From assembly GCA_963575745.1 (NCBI GenBank), contig CAUYUJ010000669.1:1052501-1116500 (forward strand): a stretch of 64,000 nt of DNA, in the 5' to 3' direction. The notes beneath the pieces were generated by a model. The model was not told the origin of the DNA and did not search any database. It worked only from the letters and a program-made list of their open reading frames with translations. Position 1 is the first letter of the stretch. Each line of letters begins with the position of its first letter. Positions 1 through 10,904 of the stretch are shown piece by piece. Source of the stretch: Prorocentrum cordatum (lineage: Eukaryota; Sar; Dinophyceae; Prorocentrales; Prorocentraceae). Made by a program: the position numbers and the translations under genes.

Positions 1-1732
1 TGTTTTTTTTATATATAAAAAGAAAACACAAACAAATATCGATTGTGTGCCTTTCTCGCAGACGGACGCGGTTCCCGGCGCGTGGGCTGCGTCTCTGGGC
101 GCGCGGAAAGACATTCAGCGCCTGCGCTGCGCGCAAAAGTTTTGCGCGCGCGCGTGGATGCAACGGATGGCGCTCATGCTTCGCCGTTCTCAATTACATT
201 CGCTGGCGTTTTCTGCAAATGCTCGAGGGCGCCACGCCCGATGGTCGTCGCGGCGGAGGCCCTCGACGAGAATCTGACGCCGACCGTTCTGGGCGCGTTG
301 GCGAACATCCCCCGCGAAAGGTTTTGCGGTGAATGGGCGCGTTGCTCGACCCATTGCCGCCCCCCGCCCCTCTTCCCCCCCGCGCCTCCGACCCCCCTCC
401 ATTCCCCCGCTCCGCGGGCAGGGCGGGCGGGAGGGGGGCGATTGCGCTGCCCATCGGGGGCGACTGGGCCGAGCCCAGTCGCGCGCTGGGACTGGCTGCG
501 TGGCAGGACTCGCTGCGACCTCTCGCGCAGCGCCTTTGGCCACGCCATTTTCAATGCAATCGGCCATTCCGTTGTCGACCTCGCGTTCACTTGCAATGCT
601 GAGGAGGATTGCGATAGCGATTGTCATCGGCGCGAGATTGGGTCTCGCCTCGCCTTCAGCGGCGACTGTTGACCCCGGGCCGTTTGAAGTGCGATGAGAG
701 GAACACGGGTGTCCACGGTCGGGCGTTCTGCGTGGATGCTGATCACTTGGGCTTGCGACGCGGTGGTCGACTCGAACCCCGCGAAACGTTGCCGGACACT
801 TGGGAATCATGCGCGGCCCCGACCAGGCCGCCTCGGTGCTTTTTGCTTTGGCGGCAGTCCTTGGAGAACGCGGTCGGACACCGGTGCCCATTATTTCGCC
901 AGGGGCTTGGGGGAGCATAACATATCGATAGATGCACTTCGTTGTTTTTTACTTGGGTGTTTTGAGAGCGTGGTAGATGTTGGCTACGTGGCTGACATTT
1001 CAAAGTGGTGTTTGGGGTGCTTTGGGCGCCTCCGATGATAATCTCGAAACAGCCGTCATGCTCTCGCGAGACAGTCTTATGGAATGACACCGCCAGTGCG
1101 AAAGGGGCTATCCGGATCGGATGCCGTTGACGCGTTTGAACCATTTCACCGCGAAGTTGGCTGGCAAATCGCTTAGGCCTCGCCTTACGACAAACAGGCG
1201 CTGAAAGCTGGGGGCTCGCGCTGCTCATCATTCGCACTTTGGGGGCGCGCTCGCATCGCTGAGGCCGTCGGAGAAGGGCCGCGCTCGAGGCTGTCACTTG
1301 TTTGGAAAACGATGCGCGGAGCCGTGGGGCTGCCGTGGCACGCCAGATCGGCGCGCGGTCCAGGAGTTGGGGGGGGGCGTCGCCCCTCCTCCTCCTCGCC
1401 CCCCCCACTCTTCGGCCGACGTGCTGCTGCGCTGCATCAGCTAGCTGTTGCGTTGCGTTGCATCAGCTCTTTTCTGCGTTGCACCTGCTCATCCTGGGTG
1501 GTCATCCAGGTTTATCCTGACTCAGTCTAGATCCTGGCTCATCCGGGGCCATCCGTTCCCCCAAGTCTGCCCCTGCCTCTTCCTGTTCCGCGTTATATGC
1601 GATCGGCGCAACTGCGTCGAAACAGCCCTTCAGATTTTGCGCTTGTCTGTTCTGCCCTGGGCCCTCAGGTAACAGCCCCCCCCCCCCCCCAATGCTCATC
1701 TCTCACTCTCTGTTGTTTATATGCTTTATTCA

Positions 1733-1744
1733 TTTTTTTTTTTT

Positions 1745-1779
<35 letters not shown>
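1733..1779. repeat. T-run followed by (TC)n microsatellite
   Basis: A run of T from 1733 passes through mixed T/C into an uninterrupted TC dinucleotide array from about 1750 to 1779. Confidence 0.95.
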
Positions 1780-1784
<5 letters not shown>

Positions 1785-2142
1785 TCTACGCGTTCCGCTT
1801 TTCCTCGCCCCCGCGTTGCCGGCCCCCGCCGGGCCAGCGGGAACGCGTGGATTTTCGCCGCCGACACGCGTCGATCATGCTGCGCATGCGCGGAGACATG
1901 TCGCTCGCATTATCTGACCTTTTGCCCGGTAGACAAGGGGCCGCCTGAGTGCGCCAGGGATGCGCCGCTTGGGTTCGCGAGAGCTGGAATCGGCAATATC
2001 GGAGAAACTTTGTAGGCAGCTGCCCCAGTATATGTTCGAACCTTCGCTGTTCCTAGCACAGAGACGCCTCGCTCAGAATTTGTCGGGCCTCCAGATCCGA
2101 TGCCGCTGCGGCGCGACAAGCAATGCGCATCGTCATCGCGAA

Positions 2143-2217
2143 GGGGGGGGGGGGGAGGGGGCGCGGGGGAGGGGGGGGGGGGGCATGATGACGAAGGAGA
2201 GGGGGGGGGGGGGGGGG
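2143..2217. repeat. Poly-G rich tract
   Basis: Three long G runs are separated by short interruptions (GAGGGGGCGCGG and CATGATGACGAAGGAGA). Runs like this are potential G-quadruplex formers and also places where consensus length is unreliable. Confidence 0.9.
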
Positions 2218-2654
2218 CAGGCCCACCCTGGGCTGAAGCGGCCGCCCCATGTCGAGGCGCGCCGCAGTGGCTCGGACGCGACGCCTTGGATTCGGCGCGA
2301 AGATGGGGGCCGAAGGTAAAAAGGGGGATATCCGTCCCCCCCTCTTTCCGCGCAGAACATTGCGCGCGGGCGCGCGGCGCGGCCTGGCGGGCGCGCCGCG
2401 CGCCCGCCCCAGGTGGCGCTTCGCGCCTTTGCCTGGCGGCACATGGGCAAACCGCCCTCGGGGCGGATCCGCGGCCTCAGGGAGGAGCTTCGGTGGTCTG
2501 CCCCCGCTCGAGGGCGGCGCGGCCTGGGGGATAGGCCGCGCGCGTGTCCCAGGTGATGCTGCGCGCCCGTGTCCAAAGTCTGCTTGTTTTTGGGCGGAGT
2601 TATGTCGGCCCCCGCCCCTGCCCCCCCCCCTTCCCCCCCCTTTCTCCCCCTGCT

Positions 2655-2670
2655 GCCATTTTGGCTCGAG
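2655..2670 (+). other. Spliced-leader relic, one mismatch
   Basis: GCCATTTTGGCTCGAG matches the last 16 nt of the dinoflagellate trans-spliced leader except for one A-to-G change. A long pyrimidine tract (2609-2654) precedes it. The leader is normally added only to mRNA, so its presence in DNA indicates retroposition of a mature transcript or a fossil of one. The ORF1-like part of a decayed LINE begins about 140 nt downstream, consistent with the LINE having been copied from a trans-spliced RNA (inference). Confidence 0.6.
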
Positions 2671-2811
2671 GCGGGGGCGGGCCCCATTTGAGCGTGGCAG
2701 GTCGCATCAGAGAGCCATCCTGGAAACAGCCCCAGGCGGTCAACCTTGTTGCTGTCACTCCCCTGCCTGCGGGGCGCCTCGCATCCTGTGAAGGCCGCTA
2801 TCTGCGTCTGA

Positions 2812-3331
2812 TGACCCTCGATGCTGCCGCGACGCGCGAGCTGCTTCGCGGGGGGCCCAAGCCCCCGCAGTTGCAGATTAACGCCCTCTCCAGCACCATC
2901 GCGGAAAACATGCGCGACATCAAGAGGGCGGCGCCGGCGTCAACGAGCGCCTGGATGCCTTCGGCAAGGGCGTCAGCGACTTACCGGAGCAGCTCAGCGC
3001 CCGTGCCGCTCGCATGGCCGCCATTGAGATGCGCCCCGTTTTCGGCGGCGACACCGTCAACCTCGATGGCGAGGGCGGCTCTGGCGACGTCGGCGGGGCC
3101 CCCCGCGGGCCTCCCGCCTCTGCCTTTGCTGACGCTGAACTCGATGCTCGAGTGCAGCAGTTGGAGAGTATGATTGTCGATCGTTCCAGAGTATCGCCCG
3201 GCAGTGAAGCCCCTGGTAGTGCTGCGTCCTCCCGCGACGACCCGCGGTCATCTTCCTCTCCTGCGACGGCTCGCGGTGTCTCTCGGTCGACTGGTCAGGG
3301 CGACGCAGGCCGCAATCGCAAGTGGATTTGA
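2812..3331 (+). pseudogene. LINE ORF1-like fragment (coiled region)
   Basis: Frame 3 from about 2812 encodes a helical stretch (ALSSTIAENMRDIKRAA) that continues after a shift near 2,938 in frame 2 as NERLDAFGKGVSDLPEQLS, ending at a stop at 3331. The segment is rich in charged and hydrophobic heptad-like residues (for example ELDARVQQLESMIVDRS) and then in Ser/Arg/Gly. By position it corresponds to the first protein of a LINE, usually an RNA-binding chaperone. I see no zinc knuckle or RRM. The assignment rests on position upstream of the endonuclease and RT, not on a recognised domain. Confidence 0.4.
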
Positions 3332-3612
3332 ATCCGCGGATCCCCGAGGAAAATGATGGCCACGACCTTCGAGCATGAATTCCTGACGAATATTGCCATG
3401 GAGTGCCAGAGCACATGCAAGGTGCAGGTGCAGAATTGCAAGTGCAGTTGCAGTATGCAATTCGAGGATGAGGACGACGCCCAGCTCCCCCACGCTGCCT
3501 CGCGCGCTGACCCTTCCTTCTTGGCCCGGGCTGATCCTCGCGAGGGGGGGCGCGGTTTCTTTTGGGGGCTGGTTGGGGTTAGCTTCTTCCGAGTCGCCAT
3601 CGTTCTGTTGCC

Positions 3613-3891
3613 TTGGGGCAGCGCTGGCAGATTGTTCATGGCGAGATGAGGTTGAAAGGTTCGCGGCTCCCTGGCATGGGGCCGCGTCCGAATCCATTTG
3701 CTGGCGTGCCCCACCTTCCCAACTCCACCGCCAGGGATGTCTGGCACCCAGTGAACATCGCCCAGAGTGAGGGCGAGTTGGGCACGTCTATTGTCTCGCC
3801 CCAGAGCTACATGTCAGACGTTGGCTTCTCGCAGAACTTCGCCGACGCTTCGGCCGAGAGGGCGTCTGCGCTCATCGCCAAGCAGCGCTAG
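3613..3891 (+). pseudogene. Protein-like LINE segment of unknown role
   Basis: Frame 1 encodes a protein-like segment (PNPFAGVPHLPNSTARDVWH, then SYMSDVGFSQNFADASAERA) ending at TAG 3889-3891. Its composition is balanced, unlike the GC-driven shadow frames around it. It lies between the ORF1-like part and the endonuclease. I do not recognise a domain. The following 3,900-4,800 is GC-rich with C runs and has no clear coding sequence. Confidence 0.3.
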
Positions 3892-4814
3892 GGAATAGTC
3901 GAGCTGGAGCGGGCATGAGCACCACCTTCTGGGAGACGCACTCCTGCGCAGCGACGCGGGGCTCCGCGCGAGGGCGCGCGTGCAGTGAGGGCGCGTCAGC
4001 GCGTTCCGCTTTCCCCCCCCCGTTCCCCCCCCCCGTCGTCGTCGTCCGCCTCGTCCTCCTCCTGCTCGTCGCGCGGCGAGCGCGCGCGCGCTGCCTGGCT
4101 TATTTCGGCCGATCTCGAATTCGTGGAGCGTCGTTTCCCCTGACTTAGGGCGCGGGCGTTGCGTCAAGCTTCGCTGCATTCTGCGCGTGCCAATCTTCAA
4201 CGCCAGCGCCGCGAGCGCGCCAGCTTCAGGAGCCTTGTCGAGAAGTAGTCATCCATCTTTACGCTGGAGACACATGGCGCGCGCGATGATCCGGCGTCTT
4301 TGAGGCGCGACTTCCCCGCCCCCACGTCCACGCGGGCAATTGCTGCAGTTCCTCGAATGTCGGTGGCGCGATCACGTCTATCTCGGAACGTCCCGCTCAG
4401 ATGCTCTCGGCCGCCCGTGTCTCCCAGGTCGCTAGTGGTCGTTTCTTCGTCGTTCGCCTCCTGGGGTCGGTCAACTAGTCGCAGTGGCTTCTTCTGTGGA
4501 GACGAAAAGGGCGCGCTCCGAAATCCATTCCAAAGAAACTGATATGTTTTGCGGCCTCAGTGCGCAGGCGCGCCCTGCCGCGCGGTGGTTCCCCGGCGCA
4601 TCTTAGAGCGCGCTGGCGCATGATGCGAGGCATTCGCTTTGCACGTTGCGCGTGCTATCGCGTGCCAGTCATGCGGGGCTCGAGCTGCTTCGCAGACGAT
4701 TTCTGGCGAGGCCCTTCGAGGGCCCTCTCTGGGCTCGCCGGGGCCGCCGAGCGCCGAAAGCTCCAGGCAGCCATTGTCGACAGTTGGCAAAGGTAACACC
4801 GCTGGGAGAGTTGT

Positions 4815-5290
4815 TGAAAGGACCGCCGAAGTTGCCGCCGAAAGAGCCCCCGAAAGGGCCGCCGGAATTGCCGCCGAATTTTGCCGCCGACATTGCCGCC
4901 AAAATCGCCGCCGAAATCGCCGCCGAAATTGCCGCCAAAGTCGCCGCCGCAGTTTCCGCCGAAGTTCCGGATTGCGCCGCCGAAGAGAGGTCGAAATCGA
5001 CCGGGGGTTTTGGCTCTATGACTGCGTCCGCGGCGGCAGCGCGCTTAATGAAACAGCGGTTCGTTTTGGACAGGGCAATGGACATTTCGGCTGCGATTTC
5101 GGCGGCTGAATTTCAGCGGCTACTTCGGCGGAGTTCGCAAGTATTTCGGCGGCAAGTTCGGCGGCAAGTTCGACGGCAAGTTCGACGGCAAGTTCGGCGG
5201 CAATTTCGGCGGCAATTTCGGCTGCGATTTCGGCTGCGATTTCGGCGGCAATTTCGGCGGCCCTTTCGGCGGCCCTCTCAGCGGCCCTTT
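4815..5290. repeat. Imperfect inverted repeat of GCCGCCGAAAT units
   Basis: The left arm (4,815-4,975) is a run of 9-15 nt units of the form GCCGCCGAAATTGCCGCC. The right arm (5,130-5,290) carries the reverse complement (GGCGGCAATTTCGGCGGC). A 155-nt spacer separates them. Each arm, read outwards-in on its own strand, encodes an Ala-Ala-Glu-Ile type repeat. Transcribed, the two arms could pair into a long imperfect hairpin. Confidence 0.75.
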
Positions 5291-5651
5291 CAAGGACCAT
5301 GTCGGCGGTTTTGCTTTTGACAGCTGTCGACGAATGCTGCCGGGAGCCCGTGGCAGTCGGCGGCGGCAGAGAGTCGATGTGCAGCGACGCGGGCCGACGT
5401 GCCCTCAGCAAGATGATGATTGTAATGTTCGTATCTTGTGGTTTTGGCGGCGATGGTGGCGACTGCGGCGGCGATGTTTGGTTCGAATCAGATGGTCGCC
5501 AGGGGGCGTTGCAGGCGGGCGCGCGCGTCCAGCACTTCATGCTTTCAAAAAAACCAACACATGCCACGCAACTCCTTCGGAATTCGCCGGCTATTTTGGG
5601 GGTCGCGGCGGCAATCCAAAGGATTGCCCTCGGTGAAACTAGTTCTCGGCA

Positions 5652-6144
5652 GTGCGAATTTGGGTCCTATCCGCAGGAGGCGCCCATCGTCTTTTGTTGC
5701 GTCTCCGCCGCAGTGTGCCTGTCCGCTCGCGAGGTCTTTCCTGTCTCGGTGGCGATTTGAATTTTCCTGCAGTGGATGAATATGGGCAGTCTATCGACGG
5801 CAGCGTCGCCACGTCTCCCGCAGAAAAGCGTTACTCTCAACATGTTTGCGTCTCTATTCTGCGATTTTGCCAAGGTCCCTCAGGAGGAGCCTGCCCATCG
5901 CGCAGTCATTGGTGATGTCGTCCTCTCACTTTGCCGTCTCGACCTTATTTATTTGTCTGCGCCGGCTGCAGAAATGCTCGCTTGGCGTGCTCGTTCGAAT
6001 GTCATTGGGCTCGCCCGCGACAGAAACGGTTGTTCTGATCGTATCCCTGTGTTCGTCAAGTTTCTCTCGGGGCTGGTCATCCGTCTCTCCCGCGGCGGGC
6101 TTCCTCTCATCCCAAGTTCCCCGCGTTGGTTGAAAATGTATTGA
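5652..6144 (+). pseudogene. LINE endonuclease domain (EEP fold) remnant
   Basis: Frame 3 gives LGGDLNFPAVDEYGQSIDG with the G-D-L-N motif at 5751-5762, the Mg-binding/catalytic GD(F/L)N of apurinic-type endonucleases. The reading then moves to frame 1 (from about 5,776), giving SLCRLDLIYLSAPAAEMLAW and later RDRNGCSDRIPVFVKF. The latter aligns by position with the family's C-terminal S-D-H motif; here the catalytic His is Arg (SDR), consistent with loss of activity. The enzyme normally nicks target DNA to prime reverse transcription. The N-terminal half of the domain is not clearly readable. Confidence 0.7.
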
Positions 6145-7149
6145 GCGAGGTCGAGTTGGGCGACGATTTGTTGTTTGTTTGCAGGGGTGCAAGGCTGCCA
6201 TGTTCAGTGCCCGTGGCACGCGAACACGGCTGATGCACCGTCAGGGGCCTGTTGGTTGACGTCCGAAGATTGCCGCGCGTCTCAGATTCATGGGTCCCGC
6301 TCGAGCTTTAGGACGCGTCCTTCTTCGTGTTTGCCATCGCGCATTGCCTACGCTTAGCTACGATGTCCGTTGCCTATGCTTCCTAGATTATGATGAGTTC
6401 CGCGAATTCCGCAGATCTCCCAATGCCGACATAGCGCCCGCGTTGCTTCGCGACTGCGCTACCGCTGCTAGACGCATTGATGTTGCGCGATAGGCTAGGA
6501 TGCAGGCCCTCGTGAGGTCGCGGCCTTTGATGCGACGCAAGCTTGCCGCGCGCGCCGTCGGAGACCCCCTTCGCCCCCCCCCGACCCCGCGCCGTCGATT
6601 GAGCAGTCTGCGCGTAATCTGGCCGAGCATTGGAGCGAGGTGCATCGTGCCCCTGTCCGTGCCCCCCTTCTGCCGCCCCCTGCGCTTGCTGATCTCGCTT
6701 GTGAATTTCAACGCGTTGCCCCTGGTATCTTGGGGGCTGGGTGAGTCAGAGCTTCGGTCGGTTACCGCGAGCCGCAAGGACTCTGCCACGGGCCCCAGCG
6801 GGATTCGTTGCAGCGGGTGGAAAAAACGGTGGCCCTGCGGTCCCGCAGTGCCCCGATACGGTGCGCGTTGCTCTTATGCGTGGGCATGCTCCCCCCGTGG
6901 CTTTTAACGACGGCGCGCCCGTTTCCTTCCCAAGGTTGATGTCTCGGGCGGCGAAGCTAAATCGATCCTGGAGCCTAAGCAGACCCGTAACCGTGCACCC
7001 AGCAGTTCCGATGACAAGTTTTTGTTGGTCGTCCTTACCGCCCCCTGTCAGATTCAAGCTCAGCGTTCGATCGCGTCGTGCCAGCGCGATTTCATTTGCG
7101 GCCGCGCTCCCCCGTGCAATGTTGCCGAAGCGGAGTCTTGGCCTGTTTC

Positions 7150-7770
7150 CGAGGGATGGAGTTCCCTGGCGCGATGTCCTTGGATGTCGCGCGCGCGTTC
7201 CCGAGCGCCCTCCACGGGTGGATCCTCCAAGCGCTTTAGGCCCCCCCCCTTCGCGTCGTGCATGCCGTGCGTTCGCTATTCGATAACATGTATGTCCCCG
7301 TCGCTTTCGGTGGCTCGATCTTTCCTGGCTTTCATATCTCCCGTGGAATGAAGCAAGGGCGCCCGCTCTCGGCATGGATTTTTGCATTTGTTTTGATCAT
7401 GTGGGTCGTGGTCTTCGCCGGCGACTTGCAGGGCACCCCGCTTGTCCTCTCGCGCGTGCTGACGATGTAGGCATTGCTTCTGTTGATCTCTCGATGACCA
7501 ATCCCGTCGTTCTTGATTGGATGCAGAGTGCCAGTCCCGTTGCGGGCCCCATGCTGAACACTAGTACATGTCGGACTGTGATCTCGAAGGATGGCAACCT
7601 CGATTTCCTCGCGGGTCCCCTTGCTGATTTGGGCACTCCGGCTGGTCAATTTCGCGATGATATCAGTGCTATGTACCTCGGTATTTCCCTTGCGGTGGTC
7701 CTGCTATGTCCTGGAGAACGCCTTGTCCGAAATTGCTGGAGAGAGTTTCCCGCGCGCGGTCCTTGAGATT
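7150..7770 (+). pseudogene. LINE reverse transcriptase core remnant
   Basis: In frame 1, SLDVARAFPSALHGWILQAL carries RT motif A (catalytic Asp at 7183-7185). An in-frame TAG at 7237-7239 interrupts it, and the same frame continues to SRGMKQGRPLSAWIFAF, RT motif B (G-x-x-Q-G-x-P-L-S). Motif C follows in frame 3 as ARADDVGIAS, with the two catalytic Asp codons at 7461-7466. Downstream in the same frame come a thumb-like region and DDISAMYLGISLA, the usual K-Y-L-G-like position. One stop and one frameshift lie between B and C. Intact enzymes perform target-primed reverse transcription. Confidence 0.85.
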
Positions 7771-8545
7771 TCAGAATATGCGCGCGTGCAATTATTTGGC
7801 CCAGCCTGTCTTTATCGCGCACCAGCCAGTTCTATCAGATCAACGTTCGCGCCGTCGCTGCCGAGCACGCTGGTCTGCAAAGATTGGCGGCCGCGCCTCG
7901 TCATGCTGTTTCGACGTCTCTTCTCAAGAACCATGACCAGTTCGGCATCGATGCAGTTCCTCGTGACATATCTTGTGGGAATCAGGCCGCTCATAATCGC
8001 GCTGGTGCCCCTTGCTTTGCGTTTGCCAGTATTGTTTTTTGCCTTCATCGCATCGAGCACACTGATATTGACGTTCCTGTTGTTCCGCGCATGTCCCGGT
8101 GGAGGAAAACACCATTTACTTTCACATGGCTTGACAATTCGTCGCAGGCTAACCGCCGTGGATCCCCACCTCGGCTGCAGAAGCCATCATTGACGTTCAG
8201 AGGGAAATGTTCAGGGTCCGGAGACGGCGGCGTGAGGTCCCGTCCGCGGCTATACCTGTGGCGTCGTATCCGATGCGTCTGGCCTGTGGCCCCTCCTGGG
8301 ATTCTTGATGCCGCTTTCAGCTTTGAGCATTTTTTGTTAAGCATGCTGGCCCTTATGCGGCCGCATCGTACATCAAGTCGATGTTCCTTGCGTGGCGCAC
8401 TACGAGACGGTTCCGCCAAGGGACCTTGTCGTGCCGTTTCGGGTGCAAGGCTTTATTCGGTGATGCTGGTGACCGCTGTCTGCACTGTCTTGCTGTTCTG
8501 AGCATCCTCCCTAGTGTGCTGCCACATTTGCCTACGAACTATAGC
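7771..8545 (+). pseudogene. LINE C-terminal region with Cys/His remnant
   Basis: Several frames hold short protein-like pieces between the RT and the end of the element (for example frame 1 from 7,591 through about 8,050). Near the end GDAGDRCLHCLAVLSILPSV shows C-x2-C followed by a His about 14 residues on, resembling the C-terminal Cys/His finger found in many LINE proteins. The region is too broken to give a single reading. Confidence 0.4.
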
Positions 8546-8950
8546 GTGTGAGCTAGAATCGAACGTCTGTTTCGTGTTTTGGGGACCTTCCTCTCCGGTC
8601 ATGGGGCTTATCGCAGCTCTCTTGGTGCACGATAAACTTTTTAGTTATTACCGTACTTTCAGATCACAGGATCGGCTTGGTCTCGAGTGTCTGGACACTT
8701 TGTTCAGAGTTCGTGCGCGCGTGCTGGCCCGTCGCAGAGAGGGCATCCAACCCTGTCTGCAGCATCAGCGGCCGCAGCCTCACGATGTGCCTCATCCTGC
8801 AGGCAGGCCAGCGCCCGCCGCGGGGGACTGAACTCTTTTGCCGTCTTCTCGTTTTTGCTTTTGTCCGCCTGATCTCTTCTCTTTTCTATGGCCTTGCGCT
8901 CCTCTTCCTTCTCGTCCTCCTCCTCGTCTTCGTCCTCCTCCCCATCCTCT

Positions 8951-8971
8951 TCCGTGCCATTTTGGCTCAAG
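8951..8971 (+). other. Spliced-leader relic, nearly full length
   Basis: TCCGT followed directly by GCCATTTTGGCTCAAG reproduces the 22-nt dinoflagellate spliced leader with a single missing A. It lies about 400 nt beyond the LINE C-terminal remnant and follows a pyrimidine-rich stretch. No convincing coding sequence follows; the short downstream frame ends at 9066. It is the best leader match in the window, and may be the 5' end of another retroposed transcript whose body is no longer recognisable. Confidence 0.75.
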
Positions 8972-10026
8972 CTTCTGGCGCGGCCTCGGCTGCAGAAGCC
9001 TGGCGGAGTCTATCTGTCCAGGCGGCGGCCTCTGCGGTCACCGATTCCTTCCTCTATGTTGGCTAGGGTGCCGTCAGTATTAGAAACGCTCGAGTGCGCG
9101 AGTCCACAGTAGCAGGCGCGTGTTGGTGAAATAATAGTTTCGTATATAAAGAGATGCATGTTTCTCGTCTCTTGAAACAAGAGCCGAAGGACCACAGGGT
9201 TGTTTGCTTACTTGCACTGATTGCTTGCTTCTCCGCTTCAGCCGGGCTCCGCCGCGCGTCGTCGTCGTCCCCCCCGTGCTCAATGCAGCGCGGCCTACGC
9301 ACCCTTCCTCCCCACGGGCGCGGCCTCCGCACCTCCCGCTTCTGGCCCCTCCTCCACCTTGCCATCCCATCGTGTCCCCGTCTCCCCTCCCTTTCTGTGC
9401 CTCTCACCTCCCTCTGTGCCCCTTTCCCTGCCTTTCGCTGGCAACCCATCTTGGCTGCGCAGCGGTGAGGCAAGAGGGGGACGGCCTTTAAAGAATGTGT
9501 GTGTGTGGGGGCTTCTACGAAGGCAGTCGATTATGTGGCTTGCGCCGTACCGCCGACCCCTTGGGGCGTCAGCCAGGGTGAAAGACGGAGTTCGCGGCAC
9601 GCGCGCGATTGCTGGGCAATCTTGGGGCTCCGGCCGTCTTACGTAGCGTGTGGGGTTCAATGGGGGGGCTTTGTAGAGGATTGTTTTGACATGTTTCGTG
9701 ATCTTGTGTGGGTTGTTTGGGGTTTTCACGGGGCGTGTCCCAGGCCTCGTTATCCACCCCCTGGATAGGCTCGGGGATCGTTGAGACCCAGCTGGGGGTG
9801 CGTCCGGCTAGAAGTTCGAGAGTGGACCTAGCCGTTTCGACGAGGAGTTTCTTGAAGGCCAGGAGGGGGCGGAGAGCATGCTTGGAGCCTCGAACCACCT
9901 TGTGTTCCTGTCTTTGCGAAAGGGAAGCACCGGCCATGGAGGTCGATCCTCACCCCCGGACCCTTGGTGGTGGCCCCGGGCACCGAAAACGGTTCATGGA
10001 AGCTGAATTCGAGGATGTGTTTCGGG
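8972..10026. other. No recognisable gene
   Basis: There are pyrimidine-rich DNA (9,250-9,470) and mixed-composition DNA. I found no motif, repeat or family match. A CCATCTTGGCTG at about 9,450 resembles the leader only weakly. Confidence 0.55.
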
Positions 10027-10110
10027 TGGTCGAAAGGCCACGAAAATCTATGAAACATAGGCATTGAACGATTGTGGCCTCTTGGGCCCCTCCTGGGGAT
10101 GTTCTTGGTA
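10027..10110 (+). repeat. Core element copy, type CGAAAAG...CGATTNTGGCC
   Basis: An AT-richer stretch (GTCGAAAGG then ATCTATGAAACATAGG, ending ACGATTGTGGCCTCTTGGGC) shares its 3' half with the core at 10,775-10,870: both run into CCTCTTGGGCCCCTC(C/T)TGGGGATG. It is one of the cores that accompany CTTGGGG minisatellites across this window. Confidence 0.5.
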
Positions 10111-10123
10111 GCCCCGGCATTGC

Positions 10124-10212
10124 CGAGTGTACATGTATGTATGTGTATATATGTATGTATGCATGCATGCATGTATGTATGTATGTGTATGTATATATAT
10201 GTATGTATGTAA

Positions 10213-10257
<45 letters not shown>

Positions 10258-10261
10258 CATG

Positions 10262-10352
<91 letters not shown>
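10124..10352. repeat. TATG/GTATAT tetra- and hexanucleotide array with (TA)n
   Basis: Tandem TATG, then GTATAT units, end in an uninterrupted TA run up to 10,352. Long frames on both strands through it (Tyr/Ile/Thr/His repeats) are artefacts of the repeat. Confidence 0.95.
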
Positions 10353-10357
<5 letters not shown>

Positions 10358-10473
10358 CACTTACATATAATAGTGGCCTTCGGCCCATCCCGCCACTGTG
10401 CCTTGGTTGTCGGCCTGCGATCCTTGGTGCCTGGGTTGCGGGTTTGAAGCTACATGCCTCAAGTGGTGCTTGG

Positions 10474-10775
10474 GGCTTCTTTTGAGCTTTTTGGGGGCCT
10501 GCTGGAGCCTCTTGGGGGGCCTCTTGGGGCCCCTTTGGGGCCTCTTGGGTGGCCTCGTGGGGTCCTCAGCGCCTCTTGGGCCCCCCTGAGGCCGCTTTGG
10601 GGCGGAAGGTTCGTATTGTTGGTTCAGGCTCCCCTTCTTGGGCCCCTCTTTGGGCCGTCCTGGGAGCCTTTTGGGCCGTTTTGGCGCCCTCTTGGGCCGT
10701 TTCGAGCGTCTCTTGGGAGCCTCTTGGGCCGTTTTGGGGCTGTCTTGTGGGACTTTGGGGCTGTCTTCAATGCCG
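10474..10775 (+). repeat. CTTGGGGCC-type minisatellite
   Basis: Degenerate 12-20 nt units are built on CTCTTGGGG(C/G)CC and CTTGGGCCGT. The same motif family recurs at 11,215-11,345, 13,130-14,400, 47,470-47,845, 55,500-55,695, 58,260-59,930 and 60,340-60,660. Frames reading through it give Gly/Leu/Trp/Pro or Arg/Pro/Lys repeats and should not be annotated as genes. Confidence 0.9.
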
Positions 10776-10880
10776 TGAAGGCCGAAAAGTCGTGTATGAT
10801 AGAAATGTACGTTTCCCAATCGAAATTCTACGATTTTGGCCTCTTGGGCCCCTCTTGGGGATGCTGTTGGAGGGAGCCCC
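10775..10880 (+). repeat. Core element copy within CTTGGGG minisatellite
   Basis: GCCGAAAAGTCGTGTATGAT starts an AT-richer segment of about 65 nt that includes AAATGTACGTTTCCC and ends TCTACGATTTTGGCCTC, returning to the CTTGGGG motif. It is comparable to the cores at 13,430, 47,690, 60,655 and (reversed) each 386-bp unit. Confidence 0.6.
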
Positions 10881-10904
10881 GACCTGAGCAGGTCGTTAAA
10901 CTGC

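Larger units (their letters stand above)
1..2654. other. No recognisable gene; GC-rich DNA with homopolymer tracts
   Basis: I could not match any translation here to a family. Open frames exist on both strands, but they look like GC-rich shadow frames with arginine, proline and alanine runs. The stretch includes C-rich DNA around 360-430, a C run at 1676-1690 and the tracts listed separately. The GC-rich part at 2,230-2,570 has no repeat that I can define. Confidence 0.6.
2812..8545 (+). mobile_element. Decayed non-LTR retrotransposon (LINE)
   Basis: This block carries, in the expected order on one strand, a helical ORF1-like part, an endonuclease of the exonuclease-endonuclease-phosphatase type, a reverse transcriptase with motifs A, B and C, and a C-terminal Cys/His segment. 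The order endonuclease then RT, with no integrase and no LTR, is diagnostic of LINEs. All parts are in different or interrupted frames, so the copy is dead. A GCC-rich inverted repeat (4,815-5,290) sits inside it. Exact ends are uncertain; spliced-leader relics lie at 2,655 and 8,951, outside both ends. No poly-A tail or target-site duplication could be defined. Confidence 0.8.

Noticed and set aside
5005-5020. Leader-like GGTTTTGGCTCTATG inside the GCC repeat spacer
   Set aside because: Matches only the TTTTGGCTC centre.
9448-9462. Leader-like CCATCTTGGCTG after a pyrimidine tract
   Set aside because: Too short and mismatched to separate from chance in this C-rich context.
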